Assembly (NCBI GenBank): GCA_021790425.1
Contig: JAJYEA010000011.1
Span: 1 to 43,477 of the forward strand
From: Thermoplasmata archaeon
GTDB lineage: Archaea > Thermoplasmatota > Thermoplasmata > Lutacidiplasmatales > UBA184
Direction: 5' to 3'
DNA length: 43,477 bases
Positions 30,414 through 38,692 of this stretch are shown one piece after another. The translations under genes were made by a program, and so were the position numbers. Each line of letters opens with the position of its first letter. Within the stretch, counting starts at the first letter, position 1. The notes beneath the pieces were generated by a model, which was given only the letters and a program-made list of their open reading frames with translations, was not told where the DNA came from and ran no database searches.

Positions 30414-31462
30414 CCGGGGGAGGGGACGGAGTGGAGGAAGCCTCCCGTTGGTTGGCCAAGCTCTCCCGCCGCGAGGACCTCTCGGCCGAGGAGGCGGACG
30501 GGCTCGTGGCCGCCCTCATCGAGGGATCGCTCCCGGACCCCCAGGCCGGAGCCCTGCTGACCCAGCTCTCCGCGAAGGGAGAGTCGGTCGAGGAGCTCGT
30601 GCGCTTCGCCGCCGCGATGCGACTGCGCGCCACCCCCTTCCTCCCCACCCTCACCGACCGGGCCATCGACCTGTGCGGTACCGGCGGCGCCGCGATCCCC
30701 ACCTTCAACGTCTCCACCGTGAGCGCCTTCGTCGTCGCGGCCGCCGGGGTGCCGGTAGCGAAGCACGGCAACGTCTCGACACGGGGACCCTGCGGATCGT
30801 CGGACCTCCTCGAAGCCCTAGGCCTCCCGATCCGCACTTCCGTGGCCTTCGCCGAGGAGTCCTATCGCCGCTACGGGCTCGCCTTCCTCCACGCCCCGCT
30901 CTACCATTCCGCGACCCGGGAGATCGCCCGCATCCGCCGGAGCCTCGGGACGCGGACGATCTTCAACCTCCTCGGCCCCCTCACCAACCCCTCCTCCGCG
31001 CGCACCCAGGTCGTGGGGTGCTTCTCCACCGCGTACGCGGGGCAGGCGGTGGCCGTCCTCCGGGCGCTGGGTGTCCCGCGCTCGATGGCGATCCACGGCC
31101 TTGACGGCACTGACGAGCCCTCTCCCACCGGGCTCTCGGAGTACGTCCGGTCCCGGGAGGATGCGCCGGAGTCCGGCCAGATCGATCCCGTCACCTTGCT
31201 TGCCCCCGAGGAACGGGCAGGGGGGTGGGAGGCACGCACCCCCACCGAGTCGGCTGCCGAGGCGCGGCGAATCCTCTCGGGCGGGGCCGGCAGCACGCGG
31301 GGAGCCGTCCTGTTGACGGCGGGGGCCGCACTCTGGACCATCGGCCGGGCCCCCGACCTGGCCGAGGGGGTCCGGGAGGCACGGGAGGTCCTGGACTCGG
31401 GGTCGCCCCAGGAGAAGATGCTATCGCTCCAGGCGCTATCCATAGAGCGGGAGTGGGTATGA
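30410..31462 (+). CDS. trpD: Anthranilate phosphoribosyltransferase
   Basis: Transfers phosphoribose from PRPP to anthranilate. The 350-residue protein has the PRPP-binding DLCGTGGAAIPTFNVSTVSA, then VAKHGNVSTRGPCGSSDLLEALG, NLLGPLTNPSSARTQVVG, and the acidic metal-binding HGLDGTDEPSP. The N-terminal helical domain (EEASRWLAKLSRREDL...LVAALIEGSL) is complete. GTG 30410 overlaps the trpG TGA (GTGA) and is preferred; GTG 30431, seven codons later, is possible. Its TGA overlaps the ATG of trpC. The GPC in GNVSTRGPCGS stands where Ala or Ser is usual and should be harmless. Confidence 0.94.
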   Translation: MTGGGDGVEEASRWLAKLSRREDLSAEEADGLVAALIEGSLPDPQAGALLTQLSAKGESVEELVRFAAAMRLRATPFLPTLTDRAIDLCGTGGAAIPTFNVSTVSAFVVAAAGVPVAKHGNVSTRGPCGSSDLLEALGLPIRTSVAFAEESYRRYGLAFLHAPLYHSATREIARIRRSLGTRTIFNLLGPLTNPSSARTQVVGCFSTAYAGQAVAVLRALGVPRSMAIHGLDGTDEPSPTGLSEYVRSREDAPESGQIDPVTLLAPEERAGGWEARTPTESAAEARRILSGGAGSTRGAVLLTAGAALWTIGRAPDLAEGVREAREVLDSGSPQEKMLSLQALSIEREWV

Positions 31463-32289
31463 GGATCGCGACCCCGCACGAACCCGACCATGGTTTTCTC
31501 ACCGACATGGCCGACCACGTACGACAGGAGCTCCGGGAGGGTTACTACGACAACCGCCCGCAGGCATCGCTCGGGCTGCTCCTCCGCCCCCCCCGTCTCG
31601 ATGAGGCGGTCCGGCAGGCACGCGCCTCTCCGGCGATCCTCGTGGAGCTGAAGCACGCCTCCCCCGGCTACGGGGAGGACTCGATCCCGGAGGTCGGCCC
31701 CGAGGAGTTCCTGGCGAGCGCCCGTCGGGCGGGAGTGGACGGGCTCTCGGTCATCCCCCAGCCCCACGTCTTCGGGGGTTCCCTCGAAGAGTTCGGTGCC
31801 GTGGCTCAGTCGTCCCCGTATCCGGTGCTCTTCAAGGACTTCGTCGTCTCCATCGACCAGATCGAGGCCGCGGCGGCGTGGGGCGCGGCGGCGGTGCTCC
31901 TCATCGCCCGGCTGGACTCTCTCGGCCTCACGGAGGTCCCGCTCGATGCCCTCGTGGATGCGGCGCACGAGCACGACATCGAGGCCCTCGTGGAAGTGCA
32001 CTCCCCCGAGGAGCTGCCGCTCGCGCTCGGCAGCAACCCGGACCTCCTCGGCGTCAACGCCCGGGACCTGCAGACGCTCGAGGTCTCCACCCTCTCCGCC
32101 GCCCGCGTCCTCGCGGAGGCGCGGGAGACCGGCCTTCCGCTCGTGGGGATGAGCGGGATCACGGGCCCCGATGCCGTGCGCGACTACACGGCGGCCGGGG
32201 CCGGCGCCGTCCTCGTGGGGACGGCCTACCTCCGGGCCGAAGACCGGGCCGCTTTCGTGGCGCACCTCCGGTCGGGAGGTCCCGGTTGA
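31459..32289 (+). CDS. trpC: Indole-3-glycerol phosphate synthase
   Basis: Closes the indole ring from CdRP. A 276-residue TIM barrel with the catalytic residues recognisable: Lys in ILVELKHASPGYG, Lys in PVLFKDFVVSIDQI, Glu in EALVEVHSPEEL, Asn in LLGVNARDLQTLEV, and the phosphate loop GMSGITGPDAV with AGAVLVGTAYLRAED. Family length is about 255, and the extra residues are N-terminal. ATG 31459 overlaps the trpD stop (ATGA), and the TGA overlaps the TTG of trpF (TTGA). Confidence 0.94.
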   Translation: MRIATPHEPDHGFLTDMADHVRQELREGYYDNRPQASLGLLLRPPRLDEAVRQARASPAILVELKHASPGYGEDSIPEVGPEEFLASARRAGVDGLSVIPQPHVFGGSLEEFGAVAQSSPYPVLFKDFVVSIDQIEAAAAWGAAAVLLIARLDSLGLTEVPLDALVDAAHEHDIEALVEVHSPEELPLALGSNPDLLGVNARDLQTLEVSTLSAARVLAEARETGLPLVGMSGITGPDAVRDYTAAGAGAVLVGTAYLRAEDRAAFVAHLRSGGPG

Positions 32290-32963
32290 GCTTCGGACGG
32301 CGTCGGATTACGGTCAAGATCTGCGGGATGAGCCACCCCGACGACCTCGAGACGGCGGACGGAGCGGATCTCATCGGCATCGTCCTCGACGTCCCGGGAT
32401 CCATCCGGTCCCGCACGCTCGAGGAGGCGCGCACCCTGGTCCGGATGGCGGACCGGCGATGGAAGGTCGTGGGGGTGGCGGTCCGCCCGCACGCGGAATT
32501 CCTCCGCAAGGCATGGGACGAGGTCGGGGTCGACTGGGTCCAGGTCCATGGACCCCTGCCCCGCGGACTCGACGAACGGGAGCGGCGGCGCATCCTGCCC
32601 TCGGTCGGGCTGCCCGCGGCCGATCCCCGCCCGGGAGAGCCGACCCATGCCCCCCCGCTTCCCGACGACGGGCCCGGGTACCCGTTCATCCATCTCGACA
32701 CGGCGACCGGGGCCATCCCGGGAGGGACCGGACGGGTCTCCGACTGGTCCATCGCGCGGGAGTTCGTCCGCTCCCGGCCCGAACAGCCGTTCATGCTGGG
32801 AGGCGGGCTCGGACCAGCGAACGTGGCCCGTGCGCTCGACGCGGTGGGTCCGGCCGCGGTGGACGTCTCGAGCGGAGTGGAGGACCGGCCCGGCCGGAAG
32901 TCCGCGCCCAAGATCCGTGCCTTCCTCCGCCAGGTCCGCGAGTGGGAGGAAGCCCATGCCTGA
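32286..32963 (+). CDS. trpF: Phosphoribosylanthranilate isomerase
   Basis: Amadori isomerase between TrpD and TrpC. The 225-residue barrel starts [17 protein letters not shown], with the catalytic Cys, and has [11 protein letters not shown], the catalytic Asp in [22 protein letters not shown], and the phosphate loops [11 protein letters not shown] and [14 protein letters not shown]. The TTG at 32286, which overlaps the trpC stop as TTGA, is the only in-frame start near the conserved N-terminus. The central part between residues 100 and 135 (Pro-rich, [16 protein letters not shown]) is longer and less conserved than usual. The stop lies five bases into trpB. Confidence 0.92.
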   Translation: MSFGRRRITVKICGMSHPDDLETADGADLIGIVLDVPGSIRSRTLEEARTLVRMADRRWKVVGVAVRPHAEFLRKAWDEVGVDWVQVHGPLPRGLDERERRRILPSVGLPAADPRPGEPTHAPPLPDDGPGYPFIHLDTATGAIPGGTGRVSDWSIAREFVRSRPEQPFMLGGGLGPANVARALDAVGPAAVDVSSGVEDRPGRKSAPKIRAFLRQVREWEEAHA

Positions 32964-34125
32964 ATGGTACGGACCCTACGGTGGGGCCTACGTCCCCGAG
33001 ACGCTTGTGCCGGCCCTGGAGGAGCTGGCGACCGCCTGGACGGAGGCGCGGAGGGACCCCGGGTTCCGGAGGGAGTTCCAGCGTCTGGCGCACGACTGGG
33101 GGGGCCGTCCGACCCCGCTCTACTTCGCCGAGAACCTCTCGCGGGAGCTCGGGGGCGCCCAGGTCTACCTCAAACGGGAGGACCTGCTTCACGGCGGCGC
33201 CCACAAGTTCAACAACGCGCTCGGCCAGGGACTCCTCGCCCGCAGGCTCGGGAAGACGCGCCTGATCGCGGAGACGGGCGCCGGACAGCACGGGGTCGCC
33301 ACGGCGATGGTGGGCGCGAAGCTCTCCCTCGAGACGATCGTCTACATGGGCACGGTGGACATGGAGCGGCAGAAGCCGAACGTCCTTCGCATGCGCCTCC
33401 TCGGCGCGACCGTCCGCCCGGTCGACCAGGGCACCCGCACCCTGAAGGACGCGATCAACGAGGCGCTCCGGGACTGGATCACGAACGTCCGGAGCACGCA
33501 CTATCTCCTGGGCAGCGCGGTCGGACCCCACCCCTTCCCCTCGATGGTCGCGGACTTCCAGTCGGTCATCGGCCGGGAGATCCTCCGCCAGTCCCGCGCC
33601 CTCTGGGGCGGGCCCCCCGACGTCACGATCGCGTGCGTCGGCGGCGGGTCGAATGCCATCGGTACCTTCCATCCCCTTCTCCGGACCCGCACCCAGTTGG
33701 TCGGGGTGGAGGCGGGAGGGGACGGCCGCCGGGGGTCCTTGGGCGCGGCATCGCTCGGCCGGGGAAGGCCAGGGGTGCTCCACGGGATGCGCACCTACCT
33801 TCTCCAGGATCGGGAGGGGCAGATACTCCCCACGGAGTCGGTGGCCCCCGGGCTGGACTACGCGGGCGTGGGTCCTGAGCACGCCCGGCTCCACGACTCC
33901 GGCCGGGTGCGCTACACCACGGCATCGGACCGGGAGGCCCTGCGCGCCTTTCACCGCCTGGCCCGTACCGAAGGCATCCTTCCCGCGCTCGAGTCCTCCC
34001 ACGCCGTGGCTGAGGCGATCCGGCTCGCCCCCACGCTGCCCAAGACCCAGCGGATCGTGGTGACGCTCTCGGGCCGGGGGGACAAGGACCTCGAGGAGGT
34101 GGAGCGCCGTGGCGTCCCTCGGTGA
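32956..34125 (+). CDS. trpB: Tryptophan synthase beta chain
   Basis: Joins indole and serine to make tryptophan, using PLP. The 389-residue protein is the standard TrpB1 form: [20 protein letters not shown] at the start, the PLP lysine in [12 protein letters not shown], catalytic Glu in [14 protein letters not shown], the phosphate loop [15 protein letters not shown], and the monovalent-cation and Ser region [17 protein letters not shown] 32956 lies before the trpF stop (8-base overlap). It overlaps trpA by 17 bases. TrpB1 works in complex with TrpA, here encoded next to it. Confidence 0.95.
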   Translation: MPEWYGPYGGAYVPETLVPALEELATAWTEARRDPGFRREFQRLAHDWGGRPTPLYFAENLSRELGGAQVYLKREDLLHGGAHKFNNALGQGLLARRLGKTRLIAETGAGQHGVATAMVGAKLSLETIVYMGTVDMERQKPNVLRMRLLGATVRPVDQGTRTLKDAINEALRDWITNVRSTHYLLGSAVGPHPFPSMVADFQSVIGREILRQSRALWGGPPDVTIACVGGGSNAIGTFHPLLRTRTQLVGVEAGGDGRRGSLGAASLGRGRPGVLHGMRTYLLQDREGQILPTESVAPGLDYAGVGPEHARLHDSGRVRYTTASDREALRAFHRLARTEGILPALESSHAVAEAIRLAPTLPKTQRIVVTLSGRGDKDLEEVERRGVPR

Positions 34126-34906
34126 TGTGCTCGCCCGCGCGAAGGCCGAGGGGCGGGGAACGATGCTCGCCTACCTCATGGCCGGGTCCGTGGACGACTC
34201 CCGTCTCCTTGCTGCGGTGGATGCCCTGCGGGACGCGGGCGTCTCGGGGCTCGAGCTGGGCTTCCCGTTCAGCGATCCCATGGCGGAGGGCCCGGTCATC
34301 CAGCGCGCCGCGGCGGATGCCCTCGACCGGGGGACCCATTGGACGAACCTCTTCTCCCTGATGCGGCAGATCTCCCCCCACCTCCCCTGTGCGGTGATGA
34401 CCTATCTCAACCCCGTGCTCCAACGGGGGGTCGGGCAGGCCCTCCGGTCCATCCGCGACGCCGGCGGCAGCGCTCTGATCCTACCGGACCTTCCGGTCGA
34501 GGAGGTGGGTCCCTTCCGAGCACTGCGGCGTTCGGCCGGAGTGGACACCGTCCTCCTCGCCTCGCCGGCCACCTCCGGCGACCGGATGCGCCGGTTGTCG
34601 GAAGCGTCCGAGGGGTTCCTCTACGTCGTCTCCCGCTACGGGGTCACCGGGGCATCCCCCGGCGCCAGTCCCGGGGCGGCGTCCGCGCCGCTCTCCGGCC
34701 TGCTCGACCAGGCGTCCCGATGGCGCCCCGGCCTGCCCCGGATGGTGGGGTTCGGGATCTCACGGCCCGCCGACGTGCGCCGGATGCGGGCGGCGGGGGC
34801 GGACGGGATCATCGTGGGAAGTGCCTTCCAGGAACTGCTCAGCGGGGGAGCGGCCGTCCGGAAGATCGGCCGTCTCGGGGAGTCGCTCGTGGCTGCCCTG
34901 GAGTGA
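34109..34906 (+). CDS. trpA: Tryptophan synthase alpha chain
   Basis: Cleaves indole-glycerol phosphate and passes indole to TrpB. A 265-residue barrel with catalytic Glu in [19 protein letters not shown] and Asp in the same stretch, [19 protein letters not shown], and the active-site loop [16 protein letters not shown], where the usual GVTGxR is followed by a Gly/Ala/Ser/Pro-rich run instead of the arginine. [10 protein letters not shown] and [11 protein letters not shown] form the phosphate site. GTG 34109 lies 17 bases inside trpB; no other start fits. It is the last gene of the operon. Confidence 0.93.
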   Translation: MASLGDVLARAKAEGRGTMLAYLMAGSVDDSRLLAAVDALRDAGVSGLELGFPFSDPMAEGPVIQRAAADALDRGTHWTNLFSLMRQISPHLPCAVMTYLNPVLQRGVGQALRSIRDAGGSALILPDLPVEEVGPFRALRRSAGVDTVLLASPATSGDRMRRLSEASEGFLYVVSRYGVTGASPGASPGAASAPLSGLLDQASRWRPGLPRMVGFGISRPADVRRMRAAGADGIIVGSAFQELLSGGAAVRKIGRLGESLVAALE

Positions 34907-34933
34907 AGAGCTTCCGGCGTAGGCCGGGCTGAT

Positions 34934-34951
34934 CCCTCTGCTGCGAGAGGG
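34934..34951 (+). terminator. Hairpin at the 3' end of the trp operon
   Basis: CCCTCT-GCTGCG-AGAGGG, a perfect 6-bp stem 28 bases after the trpA stop and 7 bases before the convergent stop at 34958. There is no T-run, so it may separate converging transcripts or only protect the 3' end. Confidence 0.4.
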
Positions 34952-34957
34952 TAGACC

Positions 34958-35113
34958 CTATCGGCCGCCCTCGGCACCCTGGACTTCGGGATGTCCCGGG
35001 CTCCGTTTCCGCTCGTCGATCTCCCGCAACACCTCGGACCAGTTGGTGAAGCAGTCCCACAGCAGGTCGGGCTTGGCCGGGGCTCGCGGCGCACCCGTCT
35101 CCGGGTCGCTCAT
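34958..35113 (-). CDS. Small acidic/basic protein coupled to the dienelactone hydrolase
   Basis: A 51-residue soluble protein: after MSDPETGAPRAP comes KPDLLWDCFTNWSEVLREID, which should form an amphipathic helix, then a charged tail ERKRSPGHPEVQG. Its ATG (35113) shares bases with the stop of the hydrolase gene (ATGA), a strong sign of a real, co-translated gene. No family is recognised. Small size, one Cys and two Trp in the helix suggest a partner or regulator of the enzyme; that is inference. Confidence 0.55.
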   Translation of the reverse strand: MSDPETGAPRAPAKPDLLWDCFTNWSEVLREIDERKRSPGHPEVQGAEGGR

Positions 35114-35919
35114 CGCGGCCCCTCCAGGTGCTCCCGGAAGAAGGCGACGGCGCGTGCCCACGCGTCCTCCGCGGAGGCGCGGTCGTAGACGGGGCGGGTC
35201 TCGTTGAAGAACGCGTGCTCCTTGCCGGGGTAGATCTTGAGCGTGAAGTCCTTGTGGTGCTTCAGCATCTGCTCCACCAGGGCCGGCACATCGGCGTTGA
35301 TGCGGGCATCGTTCCCCGCGTAGATCCCTAGGACGGCACCGGAGATCTTGGAGACGGCGTCGACCGGGCGCGGGTTCGCCCCGTAGAAGGGCACGGCCGC
35401 GCGCAACGGGTAGAGCGTGGCGAGCTGGTAGGTGAGCCCGCCGCCCATGCAGAACCCGGTGGCTCCGAGCCGGTCCCCCTGCACGTGGGGGAGACCCTGA
35501 AGGTAGTGCACCAACGCGAGCAGGTCCTCGCACATGGTCTTCTCCAGGCGCTCCCTCCCCTCGAAGAAGATCCGGAAGACCTGGCGCTCGGCGTCCGTGG
35601 CGCTGGCCATGACCCCCTGGATGGTCGCGGGATCGTTCCGCTTCTCGGGCGGCACGGTCCACATCCGCTTCATGGCGCTCTCGATGTTCCGCTCGGTCAT
35701 GACCTCCGCATCGCGCACGAAGAGGTGGGGGGCAAGGGCCACGAATCCCTCCTCCGCGTAACGTTCGGCCACGCCCCGGATCTGCGCGTTGAGCCCCCAC
35801 GCCTCGTGGATGACGATGATGGCGGGATGGGGCCCGGCGTCGTCCGGTCGCGCCAGAAACGCCTTCATAGTCGCTCCGTCGGGGCAGGGCACCTTCACCT
35901 CTTCGCTCACCACGTTCAT
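35110..35919 (-). CDS. Dienelactone hydrolase family protein
   Basis: A 269-residue alpha/beta-hydrolase. The catalytic triad of the dienelactone hydrolase family is visible: Cys157 in GATGFCMGGGLTY, Asp204 in YAGNDARINAD and His235 in PGKEHAFFNET; Glu39 in VIHEAWGLN, which keeps the Cys protonated, is also there. Residues 78-118 are a longer than usual lid. Substrates are lactones or esters, not necessarily dienelactone. No aromatic-degradation genes are next to it. ATG 35919. The gene is transcribed toward the trp operon and is followed with overlap by a small gene. Confidence 0.88.
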   Translation of the reverse strand: MNVVSEEVKVPCPDGATMKAFLARPDDAGPHPAIIVIHEAWGLNAQIRGVAERYAEEGFVALAPHLFVRDAEVMTERNIESAMKRMWTVPPEKRNDPATIQGVMASATDAERQVFRIFFEGRERLEKTMCEDLLALVHYLQGLPHVQGDRLGATGFCMGGGLTYQLATLYPLRAAVPFYGANPRPVDAVSKISGAVLGIYAGNDARINADVPALVEQMLKHHKDFTLKIYPGKEHAFFNETRPVYDRASAEDAWARAVAFFREHLEGPR

Positions 35920-35983
35920 AGGAGTCCCTCGACCCGGGGATACCCACGGGTCGATTAAGTCATGCGGGCCGGGTGGCGAGGGC

Positions 35984-37360
35984 TCAGTGGTCCAAGGGTC
36001 CGAACTTCGCCGTGAAGTGACGGAGGTGCTCGGAGGCTTCCGTCATGCGGAAACCGCGGACCGACTTCCGGCGCTCCCAGACCGCCTGCACCGTGCGGGC
36101 GACGTGGGCGAGATGGCTCATCGTGTAGACACGGCGCGGGATCGCCAGGCGCACGAGCTCGAGGGCGGTCTCGCCCGACGAGTCGTTCCCGAACATCACC
36201 CCGCCGATCTCCACGGTGCGCACGCCACCCTCGCGGTAGATCTCGATCGCCAGCGTCTGCCCCGGCAGCCCCTCGTGGGCCAGGTGGGGAAGGAAGGACC
36301 GCGCATCGATGTACACCCCGTGCCCCCCGGGAGGGCTCATGAGCGGGATCCCCGCGTCGTGGAGCTGGGACCACAGCCAGGCCACTTGCCCCGTGCGGTG
36401 CTCGAGATAGTCCGTCTCCATCGCTTCCTCGAGCCCGACGGCCATGGCCTCGAGGTCGCGGCGGGCCAGCCCGCCGTAGGTCGGGAACCCCTCGTAGACG
36501 ATGAGCAGCTCGCGCATCCGGTCGAAGAGCTCCCGGTCCCGCGTGGCCAGGAGCCCGCCGATGTTGACGAGGCCATCCTTCTTCGCGCTCATGGTGGCGC
36601 CGTCGGCGAGGGCGAATATCTCCCGGCCGATCTCCGCGATCGAACGTCCGCGCATCCCGGGCTCGCGTTGCTGGATGAAGTAGGCGTTCTCGGCCCACCG
36701 GCACATGTCCAGGTAGAAGGGGACTCCGTGCGCATGCGCGATCCGCGATATGCCCCGCAGGTTCTCCAGCGACACGGGCTGTCCTCCCCCCGTGTTGTTG
36801 GTGATCGTGGCCATGACGAGCGGCACGTGGTGGCCCTGCTCCGCGAGCAGGTGCTCGAGCCGCTCCAGGTCCATGTTCCCCTTGAACGGATGGTCGAGCG
36901 CGGGGTCGTAGGCCTCCCGGATGGCCAGGTTCACGGGCTTCGAGTGGTTGCGGAGCACGTGCTCCTGGGTCGTGTCGAAGTGCATGTTGTTCGGGATCAC
37001 CTTCCCCTCTCCGCCGAGCAGGCTGAAGAGGATGTTCTCGGCGGCGCGTCCCTGGTGGGTCGGGAGGATGTACGGGAACCCCGTGATCCTCCGTGCCGTC
37101 TCCTCGAAGTGACGGAAGTTCCGGCTCCCCGCGTACGTCTCGTCCCCGATCATCATGGCGGCCCACTGCCGGTCGCTCATCGCGGAGGTGCCGGAGTCGG
37201 TGAGCAGGTCGATGAAGATGTCGTCGGAGGTCAGGTTGAAGAGATTGAAGTGCGCCCGGTGGATCGCGGCCTCGCGCTCCTCCCGGGAGAGCAGTCGAAT
37301 CGGCTCGACGACCTTGATCCGGTAAGGCTCCACCCGAGGTTCTCCGGCGGGGGAAGGCAT
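35984..37360 (-). CDS. tnaA: Tryptophanase
   Basis: A PLP enzyme of the beta-eliminating lyase group that splits tryptophan to indole, pyruvate and ammonia. The 458 residues align from end to end: EPYRIKVVEPIRLLSREERE, FIDLLTDSGTSAMSDRQW, the PLP lysine in LADGATMSAKKDGLVNIGG and YEGFPTYGGLARRDLEAMA. The residues that part tryptophanase from tyrosine phenol-lyase are of the tryptophanase kind: GGVRTVEIGGV (tyrosine phenol-lyase has Met and Arg there) and LRHFTAKF with His at the C-terminus. ATG 37360 has TAATAA 27.5 bases upstream, hence no leader peptide of the TnaC type. It converges on the trp operon. Confidence 0.9.
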   Translation of the reverse strand: MPSPAGEPRVEPYRIKVVEPIRLLSREEREAAIHRAHFNLFNLTSDDIFIDLLTDSGTSAMSDRQWAAMMIGDETYAGSRNFRHFEETARRITGFPYILPTHQGRAAENILFSLLGGEGKVIPNNMHFDTTQEHVLRNHSKPVNLAIREAYDPALDHPFKGNMDLERLEHLLAEQGHHVPLVMATITNNTGGGQPVSLENLRGISRIAHAHGVPFYLDMCRWAENAYFIQQREPGMRGRSIAEIGREIFALADGATMSAKKDGLVNIGGLLATRDRELFDRMRELLIVYEGFPTYGGLARRDLEAMAVGLEEAMETDYLEHRTGQVAWLWSQLHDAGIPLMSPPGGHGVYIDARSFLPHLAHEGLPGQTLAIEIYREGGVRTVEIGGVMFGNDSSGETALELVRLAIPRRVYTMSHLAHVARTVQAVWERRKSVRGFRMTEASEHLRHFTAKFGPLDH

Positions 37361-37384
37361 GGCCCCGCTCAGGATGCCCCGCGG

Positions 37385-37390
37385 TTATTA
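37385..37390 (-). promoter_or_regulatory. TATA box of tnaA
   Basis: TAATAA on the - strand is centred 27.5 bases before ATG 37360. Leaderless transcription leaves no room for a TnaC-like leader. Confidence 0.55.
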
Positions 37391-37479
37391 CGTCTCGGGT
37401 GCCCCCGTCGGGCGCGGCCGGAGGGCATCCGCAGAGGTTAAGCTCCGCGGGCCTCGGGGGAGAGGGGGAAGCGACCTCG

Positions 37480-37944
37480 ATGGAAGCGGTACAGGACCAT
37501 TATCCCGATGTGATCGCCCACTGCTTCGGCTGCGGCCGACTGAACGCCGAGGGCCATCACTTCCGGACCTTCTGGGAGGGAACGGAGAGCGTCACGCGCT
37601 TCACGCCGAAGGCCTCCCACATCGCCATCCCGGGCTTCGTGAACGGCGGCATCCTCGCCGCCCTCATGGACTGTCATGGCACCGGCACGGCGGCCATCGC
37701 GGCCTACCAGGCCGAGGGACGCGAGCCGGGCACGCTCCCGCCGCATCGTTTCGTCACGGCCTCGCTCAAGGTGGACTACCTCAAGCCGACCCCGCTCGGG
37801 CCCGAGCTGATCGCCCGGGGGAAGGCGACCTCCGTGCAGGGACGCAAGGTCGTGGTGACCGCGACGATCGAGGCCGCCGGTGTGGTCACCGTGCGCGGCG
37901 AGATCGTCTGCGTCGAGATGCCGGACTCGATGGCGCCCCGGTAA
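37480..37944 (+). CDS. PaaI-like hot-dog thioesterase
   Basis: A 154-residue single hot-dog domain. The segment HCFGCGRLNAEGHHFRTFWE resembles the N-terminus of a thioesterase subgroup with a Cys-x-x-Cys-Gly turn, followed by IPGFVNGGILAALMDCHGTG, the long helix with catalytic Asp, and TASLKVDYLKPTPLGPELIARG. It probably hydrolyses an acyl-CoA. ATG 37480 is preferred over upstream frames, which lack conservation; a TTAAG (37438-37442) and a GAGGGGGA stretch precede it, giving a short leader. Its last 59 bases overlap the end of the convergent Nudix gene. Confidence 0.85.
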   Translation: MEAVQDHYPDVIAHCFGCGRLNAEGHHFRTFWEGTESVTRFTPKASHIAIPGFVNGGILAALMDCHGTGTAAIAAYQAEGREPGTLPPHRFVTASLKVDYLKPTPLGPELIARGKATSVQGRKVVVTATIEAAGVVTVRGEIVCVEMPDSMAPR

Positions 37945-38479
37945 CGAGCTCCCGGAGAAAGGGCTCCGCCACGTAGAGGCCCAGCATCGCCGTCGACTGG
38001 TGGATCTTCCCGGCGGCGAGCCGGGCGTAGGCGGTCGCGATGGGCAGGCGCACGGTACGGAGCGACTCGGACTCCTCCGGACGGGCCACCCCCTCGGAGA
38101 GATCGGTCGCGAGGTAGAGATGGCCCCGTTGCGCGGAGAGATGCGGAGAGGGGAAGAACCACCCGACCGCGCGAAGCTTCCCGGCCACGAAGCCCGTCTC
38201 TTCCTCGAGTTCCCGGGCCGCGGCCTCCGCGGGGGACTCCCCCTCGTCGACCATCCCGCCCGGCAGCTCGAGCAATCCCCGGCGAAGCGGGGGCCGATAG
38301 TTCTGCACGAAGACGATCTCCCCCCGGTCGGTCACCGGGATGATCGTGGCGAACGAGGGTCCTTCGAACCGCGTGTAGACCATCGTGTTGCCGCTGGGGA
38401 GTTCCAGGACGTCCTCATGCAGCTCGAAGTGGCGGGAGGAGTGGACCAGACGCGTGGAGCGGCGCTGCCAAGCGGTCAC
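37886..38479 (-). CDS. Nudix hydrolase, ADP-ribose pyrophosphatase-like
   Basis: A 197-residue Nudix enzyme with a perfect box: GGMVDEGESPAEAAARELEE followed by ETG (near residues 74-96), so it should be catalytic with magnesium. The upstream strands IPVTDRGEIVFVQNYRPPLR and LLELPG are those of ADP-ribose/sugar-nucleotide pyrophosphatases. The C-terminus is a basic Arg-Ser tail (SRRRRSRRAR) that overlaps the convergent thioesterase gene and is probably not structured. GTG 38479 is chosen by a TATA box (38502-38508) 26 bases upstream; the nearby ATG at 38490 is in another frame. Contrast the degenerate Nudix half at 10849. Confidence 0.88.
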   Translation of the reverse strand: MTAWQRRSTRLVHSSRHFELHEDVLELPSGNTMVYTRFEGPSFATIIPVTDRGEIVFVQNYRPPLRRGLLELPGGMVDEGESPAEAAARELEEETGFVAGKLRAVGWFFPSPHLSAQRGHLYLATDLSEGVARPEESESLRTVRLPIATAYARLAAGKIHQSTAMLGLYVAEPFLRELVTGAPSSPASRRRRSRRAR

Positions 38480-38501
38480 GGCGTCGCATTCCCGCTAGCG
38501 C

Positions 38502-38508
38502 TTATATA
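38502..38508. promoter_or_regulatory. Near-palindromic TATA box shared by the Nudix gene and tRNA-Gly
   Basis: CTTATATAG reads almost the same on both strands. It is 26 bases before GTG 38479 on the - strand and 53 bases before the tRNA on the + strand, the latter implying a 5' leader of about 25 bases removed by RNase P. No second TATA is seen for the tRNA. Confidence 0.45.
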
Positions 38509-38557
38509 GTGGGGGCAAGTCCTCCGGCTCGCTCCCCGCACGGGGAGACTCCCGGAT

Positions 38558-38631
38558 GCGGGCATAGTATAGCCTGGTCAGAACGGTGGCTTGCCAAGCC
38601 ATCGGCGCGGGTTCAAATCCCGCTGCCCGCA
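38558..38631 (+). tRNA. tRNA-Gly (GCC)
   Basis: Acceptor arms GCGGGCA and TGCCCGC pair fully; the discriminator is A. The anticodon arm GTGGC-TTGCCAA-GCCAT gives anticodon GCC. The T arm is GCGGG-TTCAAAT-CCCGC. No intron, and the 3' CCA is not encoded. Confidence 0.95.
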
Positions 38632-38692
38632 CTATCGCCCCTTTGCCTCGACCGCTTCTCACAACGGAACCGCGTTATGCCCCGGGACCGTT

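Noticed and set aside
35984-37360. Tyrosine phenol-lyase instead of tryptophanase
   Set aside because: The substrate-determining positions read VEIG and HFTAKF as in tryptophanase, not MERG and FFTA as in tyrosine phenol-lyase.
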